Positions 44,146 to 51,720 of a stretch of 60,304 nucleotides of DNA are shown here, one piece after another. Within the stretch, counting starts at the first letter, position 1, and each line of letters begins with the position of its first letter. The stretch covers positions 1 to 60,304 of the forward strand of contig JALENY010000021.1 in NCBI GenBank assembly GCA_022767285.1, read 5' to 3'. The position numbers and the translations under genes are program-made. Source of the DNA: Lachnospiraceae bacterium (GTDB lineage: Bacteria > Bacillota > Clostridia > Lachnospirales > Lachnospiraceae). The notes beneath the pieces are model-generated. The model ran no database searches. It was not told where the DNA came from and worked only from the letters and a program-made list of their open reading frames with translations.

Positions 44146-45384
44146 ATGGATATGAATCAGGTTAATATTGAAGAGATTGTGAAACAGGTATTAGCCGGAA
44201 TGACCGGTAATGCAGATGCACCTGCAGCAAAACCGGCAGCGGCACCTGCAGCACCTGTTGCTGGCCCTGCAATTCCGAAAACAGCTAAGGTTGCTGTTTT
44301 AACAGCTCTGGAACATTATGACATCAAGGAATTTCCGATTCCTCCTCTTGGGGATGACGACCTTCTGGTTAAAGTAGAAGGATGTGGTATCTGTGGAACA
44401 GATGCACATGAATTCAAGAGAGACCCGTTTGGACTGATTCCGGTTGCTCTGGGACATGAAGGAACCGGCGAGATCGTTGCTATGGGTAAAAATGTTAAGG
44501 TTGATACAGCCGGAAAACCGGTTAAAGTTGGTGATAAGATTGTTACCTGTATGATTTTCAAAGACAATCCGGATATTACCATGTTCGACCTGAATAAGAA
44601 AAATGTTGGCGGTGCTGATGTATACGGACTTCTTCCGGATGATGACATTCATCTGAACGGATGGTTTTCTGACTACATCTTTATACGTGGCGGCTCATTC
44701 GGATCTACTTTCTTCAACGTAAGTGATCTGGATCTGGAATCACGTATTTTGATCGAGCCCTGTGCAGTGCTGATCCATGCAGTAGAGAGAGCAAAAACAA
44801 CAGGTATCCTTCGTTTCAACAGCAGAGTTGTTGTACAGGGATGCGGACCGATCGGTCTTATTTGCATTGCAATCTTAAAGACCATGGGTATTGCAAATAT
44901 TACTGCAGTTGACGGCGAGCAGAAACGTCTTGATTTTGCTAAAGAACTGGGTGCAACCGCGACCGTTAACTTTAAAGATTTCAAAGGCATTGAGGCTCTT
45001 ACGGGCGGCGTAAAAGATTCCTTTGGCGGCTATCTTGCAGATTTTGCATTCCAGTGTACCGGCTCTCCGGTTGCTCATGCAAACATTTACAAATTTATCC
45101 GCAACGGCGGCGGTCTCTGCGAGCTTGGTTTCTTTATCAACGGTGGTGATGCAACAATCAATCCGCATTTTGATATCTGCTCAAAAGAGATTACAACGGT
45201 AGGATCCTGGGTATATACACTCAGAGATTATGCTACAACCTTTGATTTCTTAAAGAGCGCAAAGCGCATCGGTCTTCCGATCAACAAGCTTATTACACAC
45301 AAATTCCCGCTTGAGGAGATCAATGAAGCGCACAAGACAAATCTTGCTATGGCAGGTCTGAAGATCGCAATTATTAATAAATAA
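44146..45384 (+). CDS. zinc-type alcohol dehydrogenase with N-terminal encapsulation peptide
   Basis: A 412-residue medium-chain dehydrogenase. Residues 4-20 (NQVNIEEIVKQVLAGMT) are an amphipathic targeting peptide, followed by an Ala/Pro linker of ~25 residues. The catalytic domain has GCGICGTDAHEFK (zinc Cys), GHEGTGEIVAMG (zinc His/Glu) and the Rossmann motif VVVQGCGPIGLICI. It probably reduces lactaldehyde or propionaldehyde (or reoxidises the alcohol) with recycling of NADH inside the shell. The family's four-cysteine structural zinc loop is not obvious; the loop reads CMIFKDNPDITMF. GGAGG precedes the ATG. Confidence 0.92.
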   Translation: MDMNQVNIEEIVKQVLAGMTGNADAPAAKPAAAPAAPVAGPAIPKTAKVAVLTALEHYDIKEFPIPPLGDDDLLVKVEGCGICGTDAHEFKRDPFGLIPVALGHEGTGEIVAMGKNVKVDTAGKPVKVGDKIVTCMIFKDNPDITMFDLNKKNVGGADVYGLLPDDDIHLNGWFSDYIFIRGGSFGSTFFNVSDLDLESRILIEPCAVLIHAVERAKTTGILRFNSRVVVQGCGPIGLICIAILKTMGIANITAVDGEQKRLDFAKELGATATVNFKDFKGIEALTGGVKDSFGGYLADFAFQCTGSPVAHANIYKFIRNGGGLCELGFFINGGDATINPHFDICSKEITTVGSWVYTLRDYATTFDFLKSAKRIGLPINKLITHKFPLEEINEAHKTNLAMAGLKIAIINK

Positions 45385-45402
45385 TAAATCAGGAGAAAAA
45401 CT

Positions 45403-45717
45403 ATGGGAGAAGCGGTAGGAATCTTAGAAGTATTTGGCCTTTGTACTGCATTTATGGCGGCAGATGCCGGATGCAAGGCGGCCAATGTACGGTTGGAAAA
45501 TTTTGATAAGAATAAGCCTGCCAATGCAGACGCTCTGCCAGTTCCCCTTCTGGTTACGATTAAGTTCCGCGGTACGGTTACGGATGTGGAGGCTGCTGTT
45601 GAAGCAGGAATGAAAAAGGCAGAATCCCTGACCGGGGTTGTCCAGCATTATATTATTCCGCATCCTACCGAAGATACGGAAAAGATGCTGAAAATTAGCG
45701 CTTTCGACAAAAACTAA
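45403..45717 (+). CDS. BMC-H shell protein with pore-region insertion
   Basis: A 104-residue hexamer-forming shell protein: AVGILEVFGLCTAFMAADAGCKAANV, then an insertion (FDKNKPANADALPVP) replacing the usual short KIGSG pore approach, then VTIKFRGTVTDVEAAVEAG and YIIPHPTEDTEKML. The altered pore loop suggests different permeability from the two canonical BMC-H proteins downstream. GGAGAAAAAC precedes the ATG. It lies in the main BMC operon. Confidence 0.92.
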   Translation: MGEAVGILEVFGLCTAFMAADAGCKAANVRLENFDKNKPANADALPVPLLVTIKFRGTVTDVEAAVEAGMKKAESLTGVVQHYIIPHPTEDTEKMLKISAFDKN

Positions 45718-45754
45718 GAATAATCTATAATTCATTTTTAGGAGGAATTTTAAA

Positions 45755-46030
45755 ATGGCACAGGAAGCATTAGGAATGGTAGAAACAAGAGGCCTTACTG
45801 CAGCGATTGAAGCTGCGGATGCTATGACAAAAGCAGCTGAGGTTTCTTTGGTAGGAACAGAGAAAATCGGTTCCGGTCTTGTAACTGTTATGGTACGTGG
45901 CGATGTAGGCGCTGTTAAAGCAGCTGTTGAGAGCGGATCCGCTGCAGCAAGCAGACTTGGTGAGCTGGTTGCAACACACGTTATCCCGAGACCGCACAGC
46001 GATGTGGAGAAAATCCTTCCGACTATTTAA
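45755..46030 (+). CDS. BMC-H shell protein, PduA/EutM type
   Basis: A 91-residue canonical hexameric shell protein: [21 protein letters not shown], pore loop [19 protein letters not shown] and [18 protein letters not shown]. It likely tiles the facets, with the pore admitting small polar substrates. AGGAGGAATT precedes the ATG. It is about 85 percent identical by eye to the core of the shell protein at 46346, so one arose by local duplication. Confidence 0.96.
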   Translation: MAQEALGMVETRGLTAAIEAADAMTKAAEVSLVGTEKIGSGLVTVMVRGDVGAVKAAVESGSAAASRLGELVATHVIPRPHSDVEKILPTI

Positions 46031-46049
46031 TTAAAGGAGTTCATAATTC

Positions 46050-46334
46050 ATGGGAAATTCATATGGTTTTATTGAAATTCAGGGAGTCGTGGCAGCAATA
46101 GATGCTCTGGATATCATGTGTAAAACTGCGGATGTTGAATTGGAAACATGGGAACGAAAACTGGGCGGCAGACTGGTTACGCTGGTTGTTGGCGGATCGG
46201 TTTCTGCTGTTACTGAGGCGGTGGAGGCTGCCTGCGCCCATGCGATCAAAAAACCTGCAGCTTACGGTGTCATACCCAATCCCCATGAAGAAATTGTCAG
46301 ATTGGTGAAGAAAAGTGCCAGTCGCTTCAAATAG
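46050..46334 (+). CDS. BMC-H shell protein, divergent (PduK/CcmK-like core)
   Basis: A 94-residue shell protein: [58 protein letters not shown] and [14 protein letters not shown]. The pore position reads KLGGR rather than KIGSG, making it more positively charged. It is a minor facet component by inference. AAAGGAGTTC precedes the ATG. Confidence 0.92.
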   Translation: MGNSYGFIEIQGVVAAIDALDIMCKTADVELETWERKLGGRLVTLVVGGSVSAVTEAVEAACAHAIKKPAAYGVIPNPHEEIVRLVKKSASRFK

Positions 46335-46345
46335 GAGGACGATTT

Positions 46346-46762
46346 ATGGCATCGGAGAAAAAAACTGCAGCAAAACCTGCTGCAAGAAAGAGAACAACAA
46401 AGGCGGTTGCGGCGAATATCGCAGCCGATGTAAAAACAGTGAATGAAAACATTCAGTCCGTTGAAAAAAAGGAGGAAAAAAGAATGGCACAGGAAGCATT
46501 GGGAATGGTTGAAACAAGAGGTCTGGTAGCAGCAATCGAAGCAGCAGACGCTATGTGTAAAGCAGCAAACGTTACTTTAGTAGGAACTGAGAAAATCGGT
46601 TCCGGTCTTGTAACCGTTATGGTACGCGGTGACGTTGGAGCAGTTAAATCTTCTGTTGAAGCAGGTGCAAACAGCGCATCTTCTCTTGGCGAATTAGTAG
46701 CAACACATGTTATCCCGAGACCGCATACAGATGTTGAACAGATTTTACCGTCTATTAAATAA
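46346..46762 (+). CDS. BMC-H shell protein with basic N-terminal extension and second internal start
   Basis: The full frame encodes 138 residues: a 46-residue Lys/Ala/Arg-rich extension ([20 protein letters not shown], then a possible helix [16 protein letters not shown]) followed by a canonical BMC-H domain beginning [15 protein letters not shown] with pore loop KIGSG. TAGGAGGAC precedes the first ATG. A second, perfectly placed GGAGG (46471-46475) lies 8 bp before the ATG at 46484, where a standard 92-residue shell protein starts. Both products are therefore likely, as known for PduB/PduB'. The extension would reach the shell interior or exterior and could bind cargo, nucleic acid or other acidic partners; that is inference. 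Confidence 0.9.
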   Translation: MASEKKTAAKPAARKRTTKAVAANIAADVKTVNENIQSVEKKEEKRMAQEALGMVETRGLVAAIEAADAMCKAANVTLVGTEKIGSGLVTVMVRGDVGAVKSSVEAGANSASSLGELVATHVIPRPHTDVEQILPSIK

Positions 46763-46779
46763 TAGAACATATTTTTGTT

Positions 46780-46808
46780 GGGGACGGACATTTTAGATGT
46801 CTGTCCCC
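46780..46808 (+). terminator. intra-operon hairpin between shell genes and pduL
   Basis: GGGGACGGACAT pairs with ATGTCTGTCCCC (46780-46791 with 46797-46808; one G-T pair), with no T run. It more likely stabilises the abundant shell-protein mRNA or separates expression levels than fully terminates. Confidence 0.6.
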
Positions 46809-46843
46809 CGGGATATCAAATCTAGAGAAAAGTAGGTGCTGAT

Positions 46844-47488
46844 GTGGAGACAAATAATATTGAACTGATTACCAGAATGGTCCTTGAGGCTATGGATAAG
46901 AATGCAACATCAGGGAATGGTTTTTTGGTTCCGGTTGGAGTATCAGCCAGACATATTCACCTGACGCAGGAGCATGTCGAGGCATTGTTTGGTCCGGGTT
47001 ATCAACTTACAAAGAAGAAAGAATTAATGGGTGGACAGTTCGCATCCAACGAGACCGTCACAATTGTCGGATTAAAACTTCGCGCAATTGAGAATGTAAG
47101 GATCCTTGGACCGGTGAGAAAAGCATCTCAGGTAGAAATCTCTGCTACAGATGCGATTAAGCTCGGAATAAAAGCTCCGATTCGAGAGTCCGGCAATATT
47201 GCAGGTTCCGCACCGATCGCGATTGTTGGACCTAAAGGTGCTCTTTATCTGAAAGAGGGATGTATCATCGCTATGAGACATATTCATATGTCTCCTGCCG
47301 ACGCTAAGGCTGCTGGTGTTCATGATGGCGATATTGTATCTGTTAAGTCAGATAATGAGAGAGGTACCGTATTTAATCATGTAAAAATACGTGTGGATGA
47401 AAGTTTCACGCTGGAAATGCATATTGATACGGACGAAGCTAATGCATGTAAGATTGCTACAGGTTCCACGGTAACAATTATTAAATGA
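46844..47488 (+). CDS. pduL: phosphate acyltransferase PduL with N-terminal encapsulation peptide
   Basis: A 214-residue BMC-type phosphotransacylase that converts acyl-CoA to acyl phosphate and regenerates CoA inside the compartment. It has two copies of the PduL fold with zinc-binding SARHIHL (H37, H39) and MRHIHMS (H146, H148). Residues 5-19 (NIELITRMVLEAMDK) form an amphipathic targeting helix. The GTG at 46844 is taken as start, after GTAGGTG. The acyl phosphate could be used for ATP by the acetate kinase at the left end of the window (inference). Confidence 0.95.
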   Translation: METNNIELITRMVLEAMDKNATSGNGFLVPVGVSARHIHLTQEHVEALFGPGYQLTKKKELMGGQFASNETVTIVGLKLRAIENVRILGPVRKASQVEISATDAIKLGIKAPIRESGNIAGSAPIAIVGPKGALYLKEGCIIAMRHIHMSPADAKAAGVHDGDIVSVKSDNERGTVFNHVKIRVDESFTLEMHIDTDEANACKIATGSTVTIIK

Positions 47489-47525
47489 TATTGCATAATA
47501 CAAATGGCATTGGATGGAGGTAGAG

Positions 47526-47795
47526 ATGATTGTAGGTAAAGTGGTGGGAAGTCTTGTTTCCACAAGAAAAAGTGACAAACTCATAGGAAATAAATTCATG
47601 GTTATTGAGCCACTGAACAAAATGAAATCCGCTACCGATCAGCTTGTAGCCATTGATAATATTGGAGCCGGTGTCGGTGAGATTGTTCTGGTTGCGCAGG
47701 GAAGTGCTGCGAGGATCGGATGTGATATGGAGCAGGCACCGGTTGATGCAGCAATAGTTGGTATCGTTGATGAAGGCATAGGATTGGAGTATTGA
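47526..47795 (+). CDS. eutN: BMC pentameric vertex protein, EutN/CcmL family
   Basis: An 89-residue BMC-P protein that caps the shell vertices: MIVGKVVGSLVSTRKSDKLIGNKFMVIEPL, VAIDNIGAGVGEIVLVAQGSAAR and DAAIVGIVDE. The ATG at 47526 lies 5 bp after GGAGG. It is the only vertex protein in the window. PduS follows 2 bp after its stop. Confidence 0.95.
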   Translation: MIVGKVVGSLVSTRKSDKLIGNKFMVIEPLNKMKSATDQLVAIDNIGAGVGEIVLVAQGSAARIGCDMEQAPVDAAIVGIVDEGIGLEY

Positions 47796-47797
47796 TT

Positions 47798-49126
47798 ATG
47801 AACATTAAAGAACTGCAAAAACTAGTTCAGGAAAATGGTGTTGTTGGTGCAGGTGGAGCCGGTTTTCCAACATACGTCAAGCTGGATGAACGTGCCAACA
47901 CGATTTTAATGAACTGTGCAGAGTGTGAACCTCTGCTGAAGTTACATAGACAATTACTGCAGCAGCATGCTTATGAAATTATGAAAACTTTTAGCATGAT
48001 TGCTGATACGGTAAATGCTAATGAGGCAATTATTTGCATTAAGAAAGAATATGTTCCGACTATTCGTGCACTGGAACAGTATATAGACGAATTCCCCAAA
48101 ATACGTATCCACCTCCTTCCGAGCGTATACCCTATGGGCGATGAAGTCGTTATGATTTATGAAGCAACCGGTAAGGTTGTAAAACCGGGCGGACTGCCAA
48201 TCAATGAAGGTGTTGCTGTATTCAATGTGGAGACGGTGTATAACATCTATCGTGCAGTGGAGCAGAACCATCCGGTAACGGATAAAGTGGTATCTGTTGT
48301 TGCCGAAGTATCGAATCCGGTTACGGTGCGGGTTCCTCTTGGCTGTACCATTGCTGAGACCGTTGCTTTGGCAGGTGTGACCACAGTGAAAGATCCGGTT
48401 TATTTTGTGGGCGGTCCGATGATGGGTAACATCGGAAAAGCGGATCAGCCGGTAACAAAAACAACAAATGCGATTCTCGTTCTGCCGAAGGATCATCTTC
48501 TGGTTCAGAGAAAACAGGCAAAGGCATCGATTTCTATGAATCGTGCTGCTTCCATCTGCTGTCAGTGCCAGATGTGTACGGATCTTTGTCCGCGTCATAT
48601 GTTGGGACATCCGATTCAGCCGCATCTGTTTATGAGAGCAGCTTCAAATAAGGATTTTCAGGATATGAATCCGTTTTTAAATACCTTTTTCTGTGTATCC
48701 TGTGGTGTTTGCGAACTCTTTGCATGTCCGCAGAGCCTGGCACCGAGAAGTCTGATGGCAGAATATAAAGCAGGCCTTCGCAAAGCAGGTGTAAAGCCGC
48801 CGCAGAATCCGAAGGTCACTCCGGTACAGCCTTCCAGAGAACTTCGCAAAGTTCCGGAAGAACGTCTGGAAGCACGTCTTGGCTTGAGCAAGTACAATGT
48901 TGATGCACCTCTGAATGATACCGTTGTGCCGATGAAAAAGGTAAAAGTCCTGATGGGACAGCACATCGGTGCGCCTGCAAAACCAATCGTATCCAAGGGT
49001 GATATGGTTGAATTGGGACAGATGATCGGTCAGCCGGCTGATGGCCTCAGCGTAGGTATCCATGCATCAATCAGCGGAAAAGTAGCTGAAGTAACTGGTT
49101 CTTATGTAATCATACAAGCGAAATAG
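47798..49126 (+). CDS. pduS: PduS-like Fe-S flavoprotein (RnfC family)
   Basis: A 442-residue RnfC-like protein. The N-terminal glycine-rich GVVGAGGAGFPTYVKL and NCAECEPLL bind flavin/NADH. Two [4Fe-4S] motifs are C254-x2-C257-x2-C260-x3-C264-P and C299-x2-C302-x2-C305-x4-C310-P. A C-terminal SLBB/barrel region follows. In the propanediol BMC, PduS is a cobalamin reductase or general electron-transfer protein paired with the Fe-S shell protein PduT. No B12 enzyme is encoded here, so its job is probably redox exchange across the shell. The ATG at 47798 is preferred to the TTG at 47792. Confidence 0.94.
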   Translation: MNIKELQKLVQENGVVGAGGAGFPTYVKLDERANTILMNCAECEPLLKLHRQLLQQHAYEIMKTFSMIADTVNANEAIICIKKEYVPTIRALEQYIDEFPKIRIHLLPSVYPMGDEVVMIYEATGKVVKPGGLPINEGVAVFNVETVYNIYRAVEQNHPVTDKVVSVVAEVSNPVTVRVPLGCTIAETVALAGVTTVKDPVYFVGGPMMGNIGKADQPVTKTTNAILVLPKDHLLVQRKQAKASISMNRAASICCQCQMCTDLCPRHMLGHPIQPHLFMRAASNKDFQDMNPFLNTFFCVSCGVCELFACPQSLAPRSLMAEYKAGLRKAGVKPPQNPKVTPVQPSRELRKVPEERLEARLGLSKYNVDAPLNDTVVPMKKVKVLMGQHIGAPAKPIVSKGDMVELGQMIGQPADGLSVGIHASISGKVAEVTGSYVIIQAK

Positions 49127-49142
49127 AAAGGACGTGGACTAA

Positions 49143-49691
49143 GTGAGTAAAGCAATTGGAATGGTAGAATTTAAGACTGTTGCAAGCGGTATTACTGCTG
49201 CAGATGCCATGGTAAAAACATCTGAAGTGGAAATCGTGGAAGCACAGACCGTATGTCCTGGAAAATACATCGCTATTGTATCCGGTGACTTAAGTGCAGT
49301 GAAAGCAGCAGTGGATGCGGCGTCTACGCAGTATCCGGAACACTTAATTGATAACTTTGTGCTGGGTAATCCTCATGATGATATTTTCCCGGCAATTTAC
49401 GGTGCAACAAATGTTGAGAAGATCAGCGCATTAGGTATTCTTGAGACTTATGATGCTGCTTCGATTATTGTAGCTGCCGATGTGGCAGCAAAAACTGCAA
49501 TCGTAGATCTGATCGAGCTGCGTATTGCGAAAGGTATGTGCGGAAAATCCTATATGCTGATCACCGGTGAGGTATCAGCAGTTGCTGCTGCAATCGAGAA
49601 AGCAAAAGCTTCTATTGCGGAAAAAGGCATGTTCCTGGATTCTTCCGTAATTGCACATCCTGACAGTCAGATGGTTAAGTCTATTCTTTGA
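49143..49691 (+). CDS. pduT: BMC-T tandem-domain shell protein, PduT type with pore cysteine
   Basis: A 182-residue protein of two fused BMC domains (AIGMVEFKTVASGITAADAM and ALGILETYDAASIIVAADVA) forming trimers. C38 in TVCPGKY aligns with the cysteine that in Salmonella PduT holds a [4Fe-4S] cluster in the trimer pore. It is adjacent to pduS, supporting an electron conduit through the shell. The GTG at 49143 is the start, after GAAAGGACG. Confidence 0.94.
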   Translation: MSKAIGMVEFKTVASGITAADAMVKTSEVEIVEAQTVCPGKYIAIVSGDLSAVKAAVDAASTQYPEHLIDNFVLGNPHDDIFPAIYGATNVEKISALGILETYDAASIIVAADVAAKTAIVDLIELRIAKGMCGKSYMLITGEVSAVAAAIEKAKASIAEKGMFLDSSVIAHPDSQMVKSIL

Positions 49692-49754
49692 TTACATCGA
49701 TGACTCATCACAGGAAAAGGCTTTGGTTTGGTGTATAAGGAGGCATGTTGTAAT

Positions 49755-50522
49755 ATGCTGGCAGTGGAGCGACGGAATCATATTCTTGAGAAACTTCAGG
49801 AAGAAAAAAAGGTAGTTGTAAGTGAGTTAAGTCAACTGTACGACGTGTCTGAGGAAACCATTCGACGGGATTTGGACAAATTGGATAAGGACGGTCTTTG
49901 CATTAAGAGTTATGGCGGTGCCATCCTCAATGAAAATGCAAACATCGATATGCCGTTCAATGTTCGCAGAAAAAGAAATCCGTCCGGTAAGCAGAAAATT
50001 GCAGAAATTGTTGCTGAACGGATTTCTGACGGCGAACATATTATGCTTGATGCAAGTACGACATCTATTTTTATTGCAAAAGCGATTAAACATAAAAAGA
50101 ATCTGACTGTTATTACGAATTCCATTGAAATCGTGATTGAACTGTCAGATGTTCCTGACTGGACTGTCATATCTTCCGGCGGTGAAGTAAAGGGAGAGTA
50201 TTTGGCCATGGTTGGGACCAATACCGTTGAGCGGTTGAATTCATTTAATGTAGAAAAGAGTATTATTTCCTGCAAAGGATTTGATTTAGAAAAAGGATTT
50301 ACAGATTCCAATGAACAGTTTGCACAGGCAAAACAGGCCATGATGCGTGCCGGTGACAAATGCATTCTGGCTGTGGACAGTTCAAAATTCGGAACTGTCT
50401 CATTCTCAAAAATTGGCGATTTGGACAGTGTTGATACAATTATTACAGATAAAAAACCGGATCAGAATCTGCTGGACCGATTTGAAGAGATGGGAATTAC
50501 CTGTTTATATCCGAAAGAATAG
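49755..50522 (+). CDS. DeoR-family transcriptional regulator
   Basis: A 255-residue regulator with an N-terminal winged HTH (RRNHILEKLQEEKKVVVSELSQLYDVSEETIRRDLDKLDKDG) and a C-terminal phospho-sugar-sensing domain (DASTTSIFIAKAI, SSGGEVKGEYLAMVG, DSSKFG). DeoR proteins usually repress until a sugar phosphate is bound, here plausibly fuculose 1-phosphate or DHAP. Candidate operators are the A-rich CAC repeats before the two BMC promoters. The ATG at 49755 follows AAGGAGG. It is embedded between pduT and the iron dehydrogenase. Confidence 0.94.
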   Translation: MLAVERRNHILEKLQEEKKVVVSELSQLYDVSEETIRRDLDKLDKDGLCIKSYGGAILNENANIDMPFNVRRKRNPSGKQKIAEIVAERISDGEHIMLDASTTSIFIAKAIKHKKNLTVITNSIEIVIELSDVPDWTVISSGGEVKGEYLAMVGTNTVERLNSFNVEKSIISCKGFDLEKGFTDSNEQFAQAKQAMMRAGDKCILAVDSSKFGTVSFSKIGDLDSVDTIITDKKPDQNLLDRFEEMGITCLYPKE

Positions 50523-50534
50523 AGGTAGTTGATC

Positions 50535-51680
50535 ATGAAATCATTTGAAATTAAAACAAAGATTCATTTTGGTGATAATGCATTGGAACGTCTGGCAGAT
50601 ATGCCGTATAAGCGTGTTTTGGTTATCACGGATCCGTTTATTGCGAAAGGCCCGATGATCAGTCTGATTACGGATCCTTTGAAGAAAGGCGGCAAGGAAT
50701 TTGATATTTTTCATGATGTAGTACCGGATGCTCCGGTGGAGAAAATCGTAATCGGTGTAAAAAAGATGCTGGAGTATATGCCGGACGTAATTGTCGCGGT
50801 GGGCGGTGGCTCAGCGATTGATTCATCAAAATCCATTCGTGAGTTTGCACTTAAGATCAATCATTACTCGGAAGTCGCATTGATTGCGGTTCCTACTACA
50901 AGCGGTACCGGCTCAGAGGTGACTTCTTTCGCGGTCGTGAACGATACGGAAGCACATATCAAATATCCTCTGGTTTCACCGTCTCTTACAGCAGAAGAGG
51001 CAATATTGGATGCGGAGCTGGTGCGAAGCGTGCCGCCTTCTGTTACGGCTGATACCGGTATGGATGTTCTGACTCATGCGATTGAAGCGTATGTGAGTAC
51101 GGATCACAATGAGTTTTCATCGGCGCTGGCAGAGAAATCGATTGAAATCGTAGGTGTTTTCTTGCTGCGTGCTTATCTGGACGGCAATGATACTCATGCA
51201 AGACAGAAAATGCATGTTGCATCCTGTCTGGCTGGACTGGCATTTAATTCGGCTTCTCTTGGCCTTGCCCACGGAATGGCTCACCAGCTTGGTGCTCAGT
51301 TCCATATTCCACATGGCCGTGCAAATGCTATGGTACTGCCTCATATTATTGAGTATAATGCAGATATTCATAAACACAGCAGAAGTAAAAAAGAATATCT
51401 TCCGGCCGTTAAGAGATATTCTACAATTGCTCATCTGTTGGGCCTTAGCAGTTATAACAAGGTTATGAGCGTTCGGTCATTGATTCAGTGGATTCAGTTC
51501 ATGAATCAAGACATGGGCATACCGGCAAGAATATCGGAAATCGGAACGATCACAGTAAACGATTATATGAGTAAAGTTGAGATCATGGCAGATGCAGCTT
51601 TAGCTGATGCATGTACTGCTACCAATCCTAGAGTGCCTGATAAAGAAGCGATCATGCGGATTTATCGAAACCTCTGGTAA
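50535..51680 (+). CDS. iron-dependent alcohol dehydrogenase (lactaldehyde reductase / 1-propanol dehydrogenase)
   Basis: A 381-residue group III dehydrogenase. NAD-binding GGGSAIDSSKSI, then PTTSGTGSEVTSFAVV, DTGMDVLTHAIEAYVS, and the metal-binding GLAHGMAHQLGAQFHIPHGRANA with the usual His residues. The compact N-terminus (MKSFEIKTKIHFGDNA) lacks an encapsulation peptide and resembles PduQ/EutG. It would reduce lactaldehyde to 1,2-propanediol (FucO role) or propionaldehyde to propanol (PduQ role). GAGGTAG precedes the ATG at 50535. It is the last gene of the BMC operon. Confidence 0.92.
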   Translation: MKSFEIKTKIHFGDNALERLADMPYKRVLVITDPFIAKGPMISLITDPLKKGGKEFDIFHDVVPDAPVEKIVIGVKKMLEYMPDVIVAVGGGSAIDSSKSIREFALKINHYSEVALIAVPTTSGTGSEVTSFAVVNDTEAHIKYPLVSPSLTAEEAILDAELVRSVPPSVTADTGMDVLTHAIEAYVSTDHNEFSSALAEKSIEIVGVFLLRAYLDGNDTHARQKMHVASCLAGLAFNSASLGLAHGMAHQLGAQFHIPHGRANAMVLPHIIEYNADIHKHSRSKKEYLPAVKRYSTIAHLLGLSSYNKVMSVRSLIQWIQFMNQDMGIPARISEIGTITVNDYMSKVEIMADAALADACTATNPRVPDKEAIMRIYRNLW

Positions 51681-51689
51681 AATAAATGT

Positions 51690-51720
51690 GAACCTATACG
51701 AATTGTATAGGTTCCTTTTT
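51690..51720. terminator. terminator at the end of the BMC operon
   Basis: GAACCTATAC / GTATAGGTTC (51690-51699 with 51705-51714), then CTTTTT. It also lies at the end of the convergent AraC gene. Confidence 0.9.
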
